Shown here: positions 22,233 through 31,496 of the stretch, piece by piece
Numbering within the stretch: the first letter of the stretch is position 1
Layout of the letters: each line of letters opens with the position of its first letter
Assembly (NCBI GenBank): GCA_030372335.1
Contig: JAUDCW010000001.1
Source: JALCOL01 sp022649665
GTDB lineage: Bacteria > Bacillota > Bacilli > Lactobacillales > Enterococcaceae
Strand: one strand, 5' to 3'
Length of the DNA: 64,000 bases
Made by a program: the position numbers and the translations under genes
Notes under the pieces: generated by a model
The model's database searches: none
What the model was told of the DNA's origin: nothing
Seen by the model: the letters and a program-made list of their open reading frames with translations, nothing else

Positions 22233-22692
22233 CCAGTATCCTTTTTTGCAAGCCGAACATTTCTTTTTCTTCTTCCGGCTGCAGATGATCATATCCGTTT
22301 AAATGAAGAAAACCGTGCAGCGCCAAAAATCCAAGCTCGCGCTCAAAGCTGTGACCGTATTCTTCCGCTTGCTGATGGGCGTGATCGAGCGAAATAAAGA
22401 TATCGCCCAAGTCGCGCGGGAGCGCCGGCTCATCCTCTTCGGCGAAAATGATCGGCGGCTCTTCAGCCGACATGTCTTCGATCGCAAAGCTGATCACATC
22501 TGTCGGGCGGTCGATATCGCGATATTCGCGGTTGATCTTGTGGATCGCGGCATCATCGACGAAAGTGATCGACATTTCGGTATCCGGAGCGATCTTCAAA
22601 AAATCGGCCGCAAACTCCAGCAGCTCATGCACGGCTTGGCGATCTTGCGCCTGAAGTGCATTAGTTTCATCGATCATTGAAATCTCCATCAT
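22210..22692 (-). CDS. ybeY: Endoribonuclease YbeY
   Basis: Zinc-dependent RNase for 16S rRNA 3'-end maturation and ribosome quality control. The protein has 160 residues, with the metal motif HGFLHLNGYDH near 124-134. Its ATG overlaps the pgpH stop by four bases (ATGA), and its 3' end overlaps dgkA. A second ATG directly follows the first and fits the GGAG site equally well. Neighbours phoH, pgpH, dgkA and era give the expected gene order. Confidence 0.96.
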   Translation of the reverse strand: MMEISMIDETNALQAQDRQAVHELLEFAADFLKIAPDTEMSITFVDDAAIHKINREYRDIDRPTDVISFAIEDMSAEEPPIIFAEEDEPALPRDLGDIFISLDHAHQQAEEYGHSFERELGFLALHGFLHLNGYDHLQPEEEKEMFGLQKRILDAYGLKR

Positions 22693-24875
22693 GATTCTCC
22701 TTCCAATTGAACGGTACCGTCCGGAGCCGTTGTGATCATTTTTGGATATTTGATCCGCGAGTGGAATGTCGAAGCCAGCCCGCTGACCAGTGAATCTTCA
22801 ACGATCGCCAGTTCTTTGAGTGAAATATCGCATTCGGCGAACTGGCCATCTTGGATGCGGGATTGGATCAGCGAATGAACGAATTCTTTGATCTTGTCAT
22901 AACTCGGCTGCTCCATCGAGCGCACGGCGGCCTCACAGCTGTCGGCGATACTGACGACCGCAGCCTCCCGCGTTTGCGGCTTCGGTCCCGGATAGCGAAA
23001 ATCGCTTTCTTTGACATTTGGATCTTGTTCTTTGGCTTTGACGTAAAAATACTGCATCAAGGTCGTTCCGTGATGCTGCTGGCAAATATCGATCACCATT
23101 TGCGGCATTTGATATTCTTTTAAGATTTTAACGCCTTCGGTCACATGCGAAAAGATGATCTTTTTGCTGTCCTCCGGCAAAAGATAATTGTGCGGATTTT
23201 CTGCGCCGGGCGGCAGATTTTCGGCAAACATGTTCGGATGCTTGATCTTGCCGATATCATGGTAGTAGCAGCTGACCCGCGTTAAAAGACTTCGTCCGCC
23301 AATCTCTGCGACCGCGTTTGCGCTCAAGTTGGCGACCATCATGCTGTGATGATACGTCCCAGGTGCTTTTTCCAGCAGTTCTTTCAAAAGCGGATGGTTC
23401 GGATTGCTCAGCTCATTCAAGACCATCTGCGAGTCGTCATCGATCAACAATTCAACATATGGCTGTGCGGCGACCGATAAAATAAACGCGAACATCGTCC
23501 CGAAAAAGCCGCAAGCAAAAATCATGATCAGCTGCTCATTCACGACATCGAGTCCTTGATAAAGGATCATCGTCAAATTGAACGTGATCGGCAAAAGCAC
23601 GACCCATTTGAAGGTTTTGCCGAATTGTTCGTTCAAGCGCTTATGGTGGATCGTCATCGTACCCATCAGGCCGTTGAACAAACACAAGATCGCCAGTACT
23701 TGGACAAACGTCGTGCCGATCGATGAGTAATAGACATAATACACGAAAACACTTTGAAACATTGCGCTCACTACCGCCATCTTGCGGCTGGCAAAGCGGT
23801 TCAGCAAGAGTGGTCCGAAGGCTGCTGGAAACAGCTGCGCGATATAAGAAAAGCGATCGGTATGGAAAACGTGAAAAAGCTCCATCAAAAGCGCGCTGAC
23901 CAAAACAGCGGCCGTATAAAGCTCCAAATCACGCCGGCCGTCTTTTGTCCCGTGACTCGCAAGCGTCAAAATCAAAATCGCTTGCACCGCTAACGCCGCG
24001 ATCAAAGAATAGATCGGCAGGTTGGAAGAATGCCGATTCGTCAGACCCAAAAGCTTCAATTTTTCCATTGCTTTGGCATCGATCTGCACATCTTGGCGGA
24101 CAATGATCTCTCCTTGATAGATCATGACCGGCTGCACTGCATCGCGCGCTGTCTGCTGAAGCTCTTTCGTTTTTTTCTCACTGTAGACATCATTGACGGC
24201 GATGCCCTCTTTCAGCAGATCATCAAGATCTCGTTTGACTTCATCACTGGCAGAAAGCATTTGGACTTCCTCTTCAGCGTTTCCCAGCATCTCATCCAGA
24301 TTGCTCTCGCGGATCCTTTTATTCATGTACTTTTCGACCAGCCGAGTCGCCTGGCTTTCGATCAGCGAAAGCTCAGCATCGCTGCGCTCAAAAATACTGG
24401 TATAAAAGTCTTCAGGGAGCGCCTGGTAGAAGGCGACTGCGTCCTCCCCCAGATTTTCAAATTTATTTTTTAAACGTGCGCTCTTTTCGGTCGGATTTTC
24501 TTCGGCTGTTTTCGCGTCGCTCGAAGAAGTCGTCTTGCTGCTGGTTTCCTTTGATTCTTTGTTGACTTGATTGATCAGCTGAAAAAGCTGCTCGATATAA
24601 TTGAGGTTGATCTCTTTCAGCTCGCCGTTATAAATATATTCCGGCGGCACCGCTTCTTGCGCTAGTTGGCGCCGGCGCTCAGTCTCTGCCGAATTCTCTT
24701 TCGTTTGATTGGCACGGATCGTCTCTTCAGCGACTTGACCTTCATGGATATTCAGCTTCTTCTGGCGAACATTGGTATAAAAGATCCCCAGCAAGATCAA
24801 GCTGAATACTGCGACTAAGAGAAACGGATATTTTTTCCCCAATTTATGTTTGAGACGGGCCCAGATATTTTTCAA
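22689..24875 (-). CDS. pgpH: 7TM-HD cyclic-di-AMP phosphodiesterase
   Basis: Membrane enzyme that hydrolyses c-di-AMP, a second messenger for potassium and wall homeostasis. It is 728 residues long with one N-terminal membrane helix, an extracytoplasmic domain (about 40-290), a seven-helix membrane part (about 295-500) and a cytosolic HD domain. HHSMMVANL and YYHDIGKIKHP near 540 hold the HD metal ligands. The start is TTG at 24875 with GGAG upstream. It follows phoH after 11 bases and overlaps ybeY. Confidence 0.95.
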   Translation of the reverse strand: MKNIWARLKHKLGKKYPFLLVAVFSLILLGIFYTNVRQKKLNIHEGQVAEETIRANQTKENSAETERRRQLAQEAVPPEYIYNGELKEINLNYIEQLFQLINQVNKESKETSSKTTSSSDAKTAEENPTEKSARLKNKFENLGEDAVAFYQALPEDFYTSIFERSDAELSLIESQATRLVEKYMNKRIRESNLDEMLGNAEEEVQMLSASDEVKRDLDDLLKEGIAVNDVYSEKKTKELQQTARDAVQPVMIYQGEIIVRQDVQIDAKAMEKLKLLGLTNRHSSNLPIYSLIAALAVQAILILTLASHGTKDGRRDLELYTAAVLVSALLMELFHVFHTDRFSYIAQLFPAAFGPLLLNRFASRKMAVVSAMFQSVFVYYVYYSSIGTTFVQVLAILCLFNGLMGTMTIHHKRLNEQFGKTFKWVVLLPITFNLTMILYQGLDVVNEQLIMIFACGFFGTMFAFILSVAAQPYVELLIDDDSQMVLNELSNPNHPLLKELLEKAPGTYHHSMMVANLSANAVAEIGGRSLLTRVSCYYHDIGKIKHPNMFAENLPPGAENPHNYLLPEDSKKIIFSHVTEGVKILKEYQMPQMVIDICQQHHGTTLMQYFYVKAKEQDPNVKESDFRYPGPKPQTREAAVVSIADSCEAAVRSMEQPSYDKIKEFVHSLIQSRIQDGQFAECDISLKELAIVEDSLVSGLASTFHSRIKYPKMITTAPDGTVQLEGES

Positions 24876-24886
24876 TTTGAAATCTC

Positions 24887-25846
24887 CTAACGCTTCAAGC
24901 TGTCCCGTTCGTATGCATCGATGATCTCCGCTACGACCGGATGGCGTACCACGTCCGCGGACTCAAACGTCACGAAGCCGATCTTTTTGATCCCGCTGAG
25001 GGTCCTTTCGGCATGGACCAGTCCGCTGATCGTGCCGCGCGGCAGATCGATCTGGCTCGTATCGCCGTTCACGATCATTTTTGAGTTGAAGCCCAAACGG
25101 GTCAAAAACATCTTCATCTGCGCGACGGTCGTATTTTGCGCTTCATCTAAAATCACGAACGCATCTTCCAATGTTCGGCCGCGCATATAGGCCAGCGGCG
25201 CGATCTCGATGACCCCGCGGTCCATCAAGCGATTCGTATGGTCCGTCCCGAAGATCGAGTAAAGCGCATCGTAGACCGGCCGCAAATACGGATCGACTTT
25301 TTCTTTTAGATCGCCCGGCAAAAAACCGAGACTTTCACCAGCTTCGACAGCCGGACGCGTCAAAATGATTTTTTGGACTTCACCGCGTTTCAAGGCACGG
25401 ATCGCCATCACGACCGCTAAATATGTTTTGCCGGTGCCGGCTGGGCCGACGCCGAAAACGATGTCGTGGGTGTTCACGCTGTCGATGTATAGTTTCTGTC
25501 CAAGATTTTTCGGCCGGATCGACTGCCCCTTGCGGTCTTTTAAGATCACTTCATGGTACATATCGACGAAATACTGCAAACTGTCGCGGCGTCCAAGTTT
25601 CAGCGCCATCACAACGTCCGGCATCGCGATTTTGATTCCTTCTTTGATCAGCTCAAGAAGCGCTTTGAGCACCTTTTCAATCAGGGCGCTTTCCGCTCCT
25701 TCGATATTCAGTGTTTCACCGCGGCTTGTGATCGTTGCCTCGGCATTTTCTTCTAAAAATTTGATATTTTTATCATGCGTTCCCAAAAGCTGGGTCGCTT
25801 GTTCATCATTTTCTAAACGGATTTCTTTCTTCTCTTCATTTGCCAA
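24887..25846 (-). CDS. phoH: PhoH-like ATPase
   Basis: Cytosolic P-loop ATPase/RNA helicase-like protein of the YbeZ group, linked in many bacteria to YbeY and ribosome maturation. The 319-residue protein carries Walker A VGPAGTGKTYLA near 137 and Walker B FVILDEAQNTT. The start is TTG at 25846 with GAGGAAG upstream; spacing is somewhat long. It is the first gene of the phoH-to-recO unit. Confidence 0.95.
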   Translation of the reverse strand: MANEEKKEIRLENDEQATQLLGTHDKNIKFLEENAEATITSRGETLNIEGAESALIEKVLKALLELIKEGIKIAMPDVVMALKLGRRDSLQYFVDMYHEVILKDRKGQSIRPKNLGQKLYIDSVNTHDIVFGVGPAGTGKTYLAVVMAIRALKRGEVQKIILTRPAVEAGESLGFLPGDLKEKVDPYLRPVYDALYSIFGTDHTNRLMDRGVIEIAPLAYMRGRTLEDAFVILDEAQNTTVAQMKMFLTRLGFNSKMIVNGDTSQIDLPRGTISGLVHAERTLSGIKKIGFVTFESADVVRHPVVAEIIDAYERDSLKR

Positions 25847-25907
25847 AAATCAATAACTTCCTCTCACCTTAGATGTTCTTATCATATCACAATCGAGCAG
25901 CGGAAAA

Positions 25908-25950
25908 AAGAAAGCAACCCATGCCGCGCGTCACGCCAAGGCTGCTTGAT
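25908..25950 (-). terminator. Intrinsic terminator after mgtC
   Basis: A stem AAGCAGCC / GGGTTGCTT with a large loop is followed by TTTCTTTTTT on the minus strand, directly after the mgtC-type stop codon and before phoH. Confidence 0.6.
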
Positions 25951-25951
25951 A

Positions 25952-26664
25952 TTACTGAAGAATGCGGATCATTTTGATCTCGCTGCTTTCCGAAAGATCC
26001 TGCACCAGCTGGAATTCATCGAAATTCCGCGGCAGATTGATATGATAGATGACATGAAAAAGCCGGTGGTTCGTTTTCTCCAAGCGGCGGATCTCAAAAT
26101 CGACGGTATCGACGCGCACGTCATGCGTTTTGAAATACGATTCGACAAACTGTTTGCTCTCTTCCAGATCCGTGAACTGGATCTCGAGCCGCTTGATCTT
26201 GCCGAGCGGCGTCAAGCGGGAAAGCACTGTCAAAGCGACCATGATCGCCAAAAAAATGAAAACGTTGCGATCCGGTAATAGCCCATCCCGATCGCGATCC
26301 CGAGTGCGGCGACTGCCCAGACCGAGGCGGCTGTCGTTAACCCTCTGACCGCTCCTTTGGATAAAATGATCGTCCCCGCCCCCAGAAAGCCGATCCCGCT
26401 GATCACTTGTGCAACGAGACGTGCTTGATCTGAACGGATCACACCGACAAAATCAGGATACTCTGTCGCAAAATGCAGCGCCTGCCAAGTGATCTCTTCT
26501 TGGATCAAGGCGATCATCGCTGAGCCGACACAGACAAGAATGTGGGTCTTCAGACCAGCAGGATGGCTTTTATATTCGCGCTCAAACCCGATAATGCCGC
26601 CTAAAACGACTGCGGCGATCAGCCGAACGATGATCTGATCAGCTGTCAAAACATAATTTTGCAT
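25952..26664 (-). pseudogene. MgtC/SapB family membrane protein, frameshifted at a T-run
   Basis: Two reading frames together make one MgtC/SapB protein of about 238 residues, the usual family length. The first (26664 to 26230) gives the membrane half, from MQNYVLTADQIIVRLIAA through GFEREYKSHPAGLKTHILVC to GIAIGMGYYRIATF. The second (from about 26251 to 25952) gives the end of the last helix and the cytosolic ACT-like domain (VALTVLSRLTPLGKIKRLEI...). The switch falls at a run of seven T residues near 26255-26265; one extra T would restore a continuous frame. It may be a true mutation, a phase-variable tract or a sequencing error. ATG at 26664 has GGAGGGG upstream. Confidence 0.75.
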
Positions 26665-26783
26665 GACACACCCCTCCACCTCAATTGTCCTTCTCTTGAT
26701 TATACCTTTTTCGCTCGATTTGTTCCATTTTAGCTGCCGCAAAATTATCGCAGATCTTTTTGGCTTCCCTCATCAATTTGCAG

Positions 26784-26812
26784 TTGACATTTCATCATTC
26801 ACAGGATATTCT
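26784..26812 (+). promoter_or_regulatory. Promoter of the T-box/nhaC transcript
   Basis: TTGACA at 26784-26789 and TATTCT at 26807-26812 with 17-base spacing give a good sigma-A promoter. Transcription would start near 26819, at the base of T-box Stem I. Confidence 0.8.
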
Positions 26813-26818
26813 TATTTC

Positions 26819-27011
26819 AATCATCAACCAGTAGCAAGCAGATGTTTTGTTCAGAAAGTCGATGGACGCTGCGAATCGATCAAGTCTGGCTTGCGAATTA
26901 CATTGATGCGAACGACCATTTTTTTTTTATAATAAAGTGAAAAACGGCGACGTTTTTAATTAAGGTGGTACCGCGGAGAGATTCGTCCTTTATCAGGATG
27001 GGTCTCTTTTT
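26819..27011 (+). promoter_or_regulatory. T-box leader of the NhaC-type transporter (tyrosine specifier likely)
   Basis: The conserved AAGGTGGTACCGCGG lies at 26962-26976. The terminator pairs 26976-26989 with 26995-27008 and runs into T residues. Stem I has a base helix (CATCAA 26822-26827 with TTGATG 26903-26908) and a second helix (GCAAGC 26834-26839 with GCTTGC 26889-26894). Between them is the specifier loop CCAGTA / GAATTACA. Counting as in the glyQS leader (codon, one purine, then the base helix) the specifier is TAC, tyrosine, at 26899-26901; TTA (Leu) is the other possible reading. Confidence 0.88.
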
Positions 27012-27030
27012 GCGTAAAGGAGGAAAACAC

Positions 27031-27144
27031 ATGAACTGCGGCGGGATCATTCGCTATCACGACTTGCCTCTTCGGCAGCTGAAAAACATATTAATGAAAC
27101 ATTCAAAGGAGAATCCATTATGGAACATCAAAAAAACCGTGTAA
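27031..27144 (+). CDS. Short leader ORF overlapping the nhaC start
   Basis: A 37-codon frame begins with ATG at 27031, 7 bases after a strong AAAGGAGG site, and ends with TAA at 27144, 25 bases inside the transporter gene in another frame. It starts MNCGGIIRYHDLPLRQL and ends NIKKTV; no domain is recognised and it holds a single tyrosine. It lies after the T-box terminator, so it is translated only on readthrough. The transporter has its own AAGGAG site inside this ORF. Translational coupling is the likely role; a functional peptide is not excluded. Confidence 0.55.
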   Translation: MNCGGIIRYHDLPLRQLKNILMKHSKENPLWNIKKTV

Positions 27145-28529
27145 CTTTTACTGAAGCAAGCATCATGCTCTTTTTGATCGTTGCCAGTATCGCCGCCGGG
27201 GTGATCGGCTTTGGGATCAGTCCGAACATTGCGATCTTGATTGCGATCGCGATTGTGACAGTCTACAGCGTCGCTAAGCGCTACTCATTCGACCGCTTTC
27301 ACCAAGGAATCGTAAACGGCATCAAGCCAGGGGTGATCCCGATCTTTATCTTTATTTTAGTCGGGGCTTTGATCGCCGTCTGGATCCAAGCAGGGATCAT
27401 CCCCACGTTGATGGTCGTTGGTTTTAAACTCATCAGCGCCCAATGGTTCACGCCCTCTGTCTTCGTCGTTTGTGCGATCGTCGGCAGTGCAGTCGGCAGT
27501 GCCTTCACCGTCATGTCAACGATCGGGATCGCTTTTTTCGGGATTGGCACAACGCTAGGCATCAATCCGGCACTGGTCGTCGGCGCGATCGTTTCGGGCT
27601 CGATTTTCGGCGACAAGACTTCGCCGCTTTCTGAGTCGACGAACTTGACCGCGGCAGTCGTCGACACTGATCTTTTCAAACATATCAAACATTTGATGTG
27701 GTCGACAGTCCCCGCATTCATCGTTTCCCTCATTTTATATGTCATTTTGGGACACAGCACCCGTACCGCGAGCATGGCATCGATCCAAACCGTCACCAAC
27801 GTTTTGGAACAGAATTTTACGATCTCCTTTACCGCGCTGATCCCGCTTGCTTTGATGCTGATCTGTGCCTGGAAAAAGATCCCGGCGATCATGACGATTC
27901 TATTAAGTGTGTTCGTTGCAGTTTTGATGACTTACATCCAGCATCCCCATACTTCATTTCAAAAGCTTGCAAACGTCATCCAGTCCGGTTTCGTTTCAAC
28001 GACGGGCAATAAACAGATCGATCTCCTGCTTTCGCGCGGCGGGATCGACAGCATGATGCCCACGGTCTCTTTGATCATCTTGACGCTTTCGCTGGGCGGT
28101 CTCCTGATGGAATTCGGCTTGATCTCTGAAGTGATGAATGTCGTCTCCAAGAAAATGACGAGTACGCCGCGCTTGATCTTCACGACGCTTCTCACTGGGA
28201 TCGGTGTCAACTTATTTATCGGCGAACAGTTTCTTTCCGTGATTTTGCCGGGAAATGCGTTTAAAGAAACGTATGAGAAAGAAGGATATGACCCGACTGT
28301 TTTGGGGCGCACGCTTGAAGACGGCGGGACTGTGATCAACTACTTGATTCCTTGGGGGATCGCCGGTAGTTTTGTTGCCAGCACTTTTGGCATCCCGACA
28401 CTTGAGTATCTGCCGTTTGTCTTCTTCAGTCTGCTCTCGCCAGTCTTCTCGATGGTCAGCGCTTTTACCGGCCTTGGGATCACGCGGGTCACTCCCAAAG
28501 CGCATTCCGATGCTTCCGCAACGATTTAA
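27120..28529 (+). CDS. NhaC-family transporter, probable tyrosine-linked
   Basis: A 469-residue membrane protein of the NhaC Na+/H+ antiporter family with about 11-12 helices. Recognisable parts are GFGISPNIAILIAI, VGSAFTVMSTIGIAFFGIG, FGDKTSPLSESTNLTAAV and the late half FLSVILPGNAFKETYEKEG. Family members behind tyrosine T-boxes (such as YheL-type proteins) have been proposed from comparative genomics to carry tyrosine; the TAC specifier upstream points the same way. The ATG at 27120 has AAGGAG 7 bases upstream and overlaps the short leader ORF. It ends at the terminator 28541-28575. Confidence 0.85.
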   Translation: MEHQKNRVTFTEASIMLFLIVASIAAGVIGFGISPNIAILIAIAIVTVYSVAKRYSFDRFHQGIVNGIKPGVIPIFIFILVGALIAVWIQAGIIPTLMVVGFKLISAQWFTPSVFVVCAIVGSAVGSAFTVMSTIGIAFFGIGTTLGINPALVVGAIVSGSIFGDKTSPLSESTNLTAAVVDTDLFKHIKHLMWSTVPAFIVSLILYVILGHSTRTASMASIQTVTNVLEQNFTISFTALIPLALMLICAWKKIPAIMTILLSVFVAVLMTYIQHPHTSFQKLANVIQSGFVSTTGNKQIDLLLSRGGIDSMMPTVSLIILTLSLGGLLMEFGLISEVMNVVSKKMTSTPRLIFTTLLTGIGVNLFIGEQFLSVILPGNAFKETYEKEGYDPTVLGRTLEDGGTVINYLIPWGIAGSFVASTFGIPTLEYLPFVFFSLLSPVFSMVSAFTGLGITRVTPKAHSDASATI

Positions 28530-28540
28530 ACCAATCAAAA

Positions 28541-28575
28541 AGAACGCTGGGAATCAAAAACCCAGCGTTCTTTTT
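28541..28575. terminator. Bidirectional intrinsic terminator
   Basis: A perfect 11-bp stem (AGAACGCTGGG and complement, 28541-28551 and 28561-28571) is flanked by A-rich and T-rich runs on both sides. It serves nhaC (plus) and the convergent permease (minus). Confidence 0.9.
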
Positions 28576-28583
28576 ATTTTCGC

Positions 28584-29984
28584 CTAGCGCTTTTGCAGCT
28601 TTGAGTGATGGAGGCCATATGCAAAATAAACGACCAACCCCAATAAGATCCACGCGCCGACACTGAATTGCGTAAAGCGCGGCAGCATCACTAAAAAGTA
28701 AAGACTGAACAATCCGGCAACGACCGGAAAGACGGGGTAAAGCGGGACTTTAAAGCCGTTATTGACGATATCTTTGCGTTTTCGAAGCGGGATGATCCCG
28801 AAAGAAATAAAGATGAATGCCAAAAGTGTCCCGGCATTGATCAAAGACGCCAAATCGGTCAGCGGCACCATTCCGGCGAAGAAAGCCTGGATCACAGTCG
28901 CGATCAATAAGGCATTCATCGGCACGACGCCTTTGCCTTTTACGGTCCCTAATTTTTTCGGCAAAAGCCCATCGCGTCCCAGCGCATACACGAGGCGCGA
29001 GCCGCCGAACGACATCGTGATCATCGCCGTAAAGATCCCGACGAGCGCGCCGAGCGTGATCAGCTTGTTCCATGCGTCCAAGTGGATCACTTGAAGCGCA
29101 TAAGCTGCCGGATCATCGACCCCAAGCTCTTTGTAATTCACGATCCCCGTCAAAACGAGCGAAAAAGCAACATATAAAACGACCGAAACAACGACTGTTC
29201 CTAAAATACCGCGGATCACATTTTTTTCCGGATCGATCGTTTCAGCTGAATTGGCGGCCAAAGCATCAAAGCCGATAAAAGCGAAGAAGACCGTTGCAGC
29301 AGCTGTCGAGATCCCGCCCAAGCCAAACGGCTCGCTGTGGAATTGTTCTGGATAAAACGGCACATAGTTCGCTTTATTGATATAAAAGATCCCAACGATG
29401 ATGAACAAGACGATGATCGCGACTTTGACAAGCACAGCCATATTCTCGATAACTTTCGACATCTGCGTCCCTTTGCTGATGATAAACGAGACGACCAGCA
29501 CGATCAAAACCGCGGTCAGATTCACGACTCCGCCCTCCAGCGGCCCCGCTTTCAGAAATTGCGGCAGCTCGATCCCCAGTGCGGCTAAAATATTGTTGTT
29601 GAAATATGCGGCAAAACCCGTTGCTTCTGCAGAAACTGCCAAAAAATACTCCAGGATCAGCGCCCAGCCCAAGATCCAGCCGACCACCTCGCCGTATATG
29701 ACCGCACCGAAAGAATATGCGGAACCGGCGACCGGCATCGCTGAAGAGAATTCGGCATAAGCCATCCCGACCATCCCGGAGACGATCGCGGCCAGCAAAA
29801 AGGCGATCGCCACTGCTGGTCCGGCATGTTCGGCAGCTTCGTGACCCGGCAGGATAAAAATCCCGGTCCCGATCACGGCCCCGATCCCCAGCGCCACCAA
29901 ATCGCGTGCCCGAAGCGTCCGTCTTAAGACGGCATCCGCACGTTTGTAGTTTTCAACTGTTTCTTTTTTGAATATATTCGGCAA
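28584..29984 (-). CDS. APC-family amino acid permease
   Basis: A 466-residue, 12-helix transporter of the cationic amino acid (CAT/YfnA-like) branch of the APC superfamily. The first helix has the substrate-backbone motif GIGAVIGTGIFILPG. FAFIGFDALAANSAET in the middle is typical of the family. The substrate is not defined by sequence. TTG at 29984 (PNIFKKETVENYKRAD follows) is chosen because AGAAGGA lies 6 bases upstream; a further ATG at 30053 would add 23 atypical residues. It shares the terminator with the convergent transporter gene. Confidence 0.87.
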   Translation of the reverse strand: MPNIFKKETVENYKRADAVLRRTLRARDLVALGIGAVIGTGIFILPGHEAAEHAGPAVAIAFLLAAIVSGMVGMAYAEFSSAMPVAGSAYSFGAVIYGEVVGWILGWALILEYFLAVSAEATGFAAYFNNNILAALGIELPQFLKAGPLEGGVVNLTAVLIVLVVSFIISKGTQMSKVIENMAVLVKVAIIVLFIIVGIFYINKANYVPFYPEQFHSEPFGLGGISTAAATVFFAFIGFDALAANSAETIDPEKNVIRGILGTVVVSVVLYVAFSLVLTGIVNYKELGVDDPAAYALQVIHLDAWNKLITLGALVGIFTAMITMSFGGSRLVYALGRDGLLPKKLGTVKGKGVVPMNALLIATVIQAFFAGMVPLTDLASLINAGTLLAFIFISFGIIPLRKRKDIVNNGFKVPLYPVFPVVAGLFSLYFLVMLPRFTQFSVGAWILLGLVVYFAYGLHHSKLQKR

Positions 29985-30106
29985 AATGATCCTTCTTTCA
30001 AAATTTATTGAATTATGCAAATTATCAGAATTTTCATTCGAAATATTGCGCACCGATATATTTTAAGCTGTCCCCTCGCGGAAAGCAACCTCTTTTTTGC
30101 TGCACG

Positions 30107-30140
30107 CAAAAAAGAGCAGAAAGCACTCAGCTTCCTGCTC
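30107..30140 (-). terminator. Intrinsic terminator after guaD
   Basis: A stem GAGCAGGAAGC / GCTTTCTGCTC (30114-30124 with 30130-30140, one mismatch) is followed by six T residues on the minus strand, 28 bases after the guanine deaminase stop. Confidence 0.88.
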
Positions 30141-30167
30141 TCAGACCTGTTATTCAACCTGTTCCTT

Positions 30168-31439
30168 TTACTTGACGATTTCAGACGGGCGTTTGACTGC
30201 TTCACCGTTAATGAAGCGTTCTTTGATATTGCGGTCGTCTCCCGTATATAGGAATTCTTCCAACCGGATCAGCGGATCGTCCGCGTACAGCAAGCTGTCT
30301 TCTTCAAGCGCGAGCGCGTTGAAAGAGGACCCGTTTTCAAACGAACCGACTTTCCCGAAGAATTCTCCGCCGGCTTTAGTCGCCATGTAGAAAGCTTCTG
30401 ACGAAGATAAAGGTTTTTCTTCGGGATGTTCGACCCAGCGCAGTTTCGACAATTGGATCGCAGTCACGATATTGCGGTTTTGATCAGGCACATTCCCGCC
30501 CGCGATATCAGAAGCGATCGTGACCCGCAATCCTTCATTCAGCCAAACACGTGCCGGCATGATGCCGCTTGCCAAGTTGGCGTTTGAAGCTGGTGAATGA
30601 GCGATATAAACGCCGTATTTCTTCAGCGTCTGCCGTTCTTTTTCATCGACATAAATACAGTGAGCCATGATCGTTTTGTCTTTGCGCAAAAGCCCGTAAT
30701 GCTCATAAACATCCGTATAGCTTTCGCATTCTGGATGAAGGCTTGCGACCCAGTCCAATTCTGAACGGTTTTCTGACAAGTGCGATTGGATCGGCAGATC
30801 ATATTTTTCAGCCAGATCAGCAAGCGCGGTCATCAGCTCCGGCGTCGTCGAAGGTACGAAGCGCGGTGTCAAAATATAGTGGACATTTTTAAATGAACGC
30901 GTTGCTTTAACGAGTGCTTCAGTATCATCGATCGATTCCTGTGTCGTTTCGCTCAAAGCTTCATCCGAATTGCGGTCCATGTTCACTTTGCCGATAAAGG
31001 CTTGCAGTCCGGCTTCATCAGCCCACTTCATCAAATTGTACGTTGCGTCTTTGTGCAGTGTTGCAAATGCGGAGAAGTGAAGCGTACCGACCCGCCACAA
31101 GTCATCCAAAAAGGCCATATAGACTTTTTTCGCGGTCGCCGGATCTTTGATCTTCGCTTCCGTCGGGAACGTATACTTATTCAGCCATGGCAGCAGTTCT
31201 TCATCATAGCCGACACCGTCATTTGGAAATTGCGGAGCGTGCACGTGCAGATCGACGAAACTCGGAATCACGATTTTGTTTCCAAAGTCTTCGATCGGAA
31301 GTTTCTTTTCTTCATCCGTCAGCTCATCTTTGCTGGCTTCGATCACGCCGTCGTTCACGATCAAATATTGCGGCATCCGGACAAATTCATCTTTTGTAGG
31401 TGTATGAATAAAGATCCCTTTGAACACTTTTTTTGTCAT
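30168..31439 (-). CDS. guaD: Guanine deaminase
   Basis: Zinc amidohydrolase that deaminates guanine to xanthine. It is 423 residues long, with the metal motif VDLHVHAPQFPNDG near residue 65, the substrate-loop sequence LLPWLNKYTFPTE, HLSENRSELDWV, MAHCIYVDE and ASDIAGGN in family order. ATG has AGGGG upstream. It follows the guanine/hypoxanthine permease after 57 bases, and both lie behind the guanine riboswitch, so uptake and first catabolic step are co-regulated. Confidence 0.94.
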   Translation of the reverse strand: MTKKVFKGIFIHTPTKDEFVRMPQYLIVNDGVIEASKDELTDEEKKLPIEDFGNKIVIPSFVDLHVHAPQFPNDGVGYDEELLPWLNKYTFPTEAKIKDPATAKKVYMAFLDDLWRVGTLHFSAFATLHKDATYNLMKWADEAGLQAFIGKVNMDRNSDEALSETTQESIDDTEALVKATRSFKNVHYILTPRFVPSTTPELMTALADLAEKYDLPIQSHLSENRSELDWVASLHPECESYTDVYEHYGLLRKDKTIMAHCIYVDEKERQTLKKYGVYIAHSPASNANLASGIMPARVWLNEGLRVTIASDIAGGNVPDQNRNIVTAIQLSKLRWVEHPEEKPLSSSEAFYMATKAGGEFFGKVGSFENGSSFNALALEEDSLLYADDPLIRLEEFLYTGDDRNIKERFINGEAVKRPSEIVK

Positions 31440-31496
31440 TGTTATTCCCCTCTGCTTGTTAGGCTGCGCCTTTTCTGAACGTTTCTGCTACTCGCT

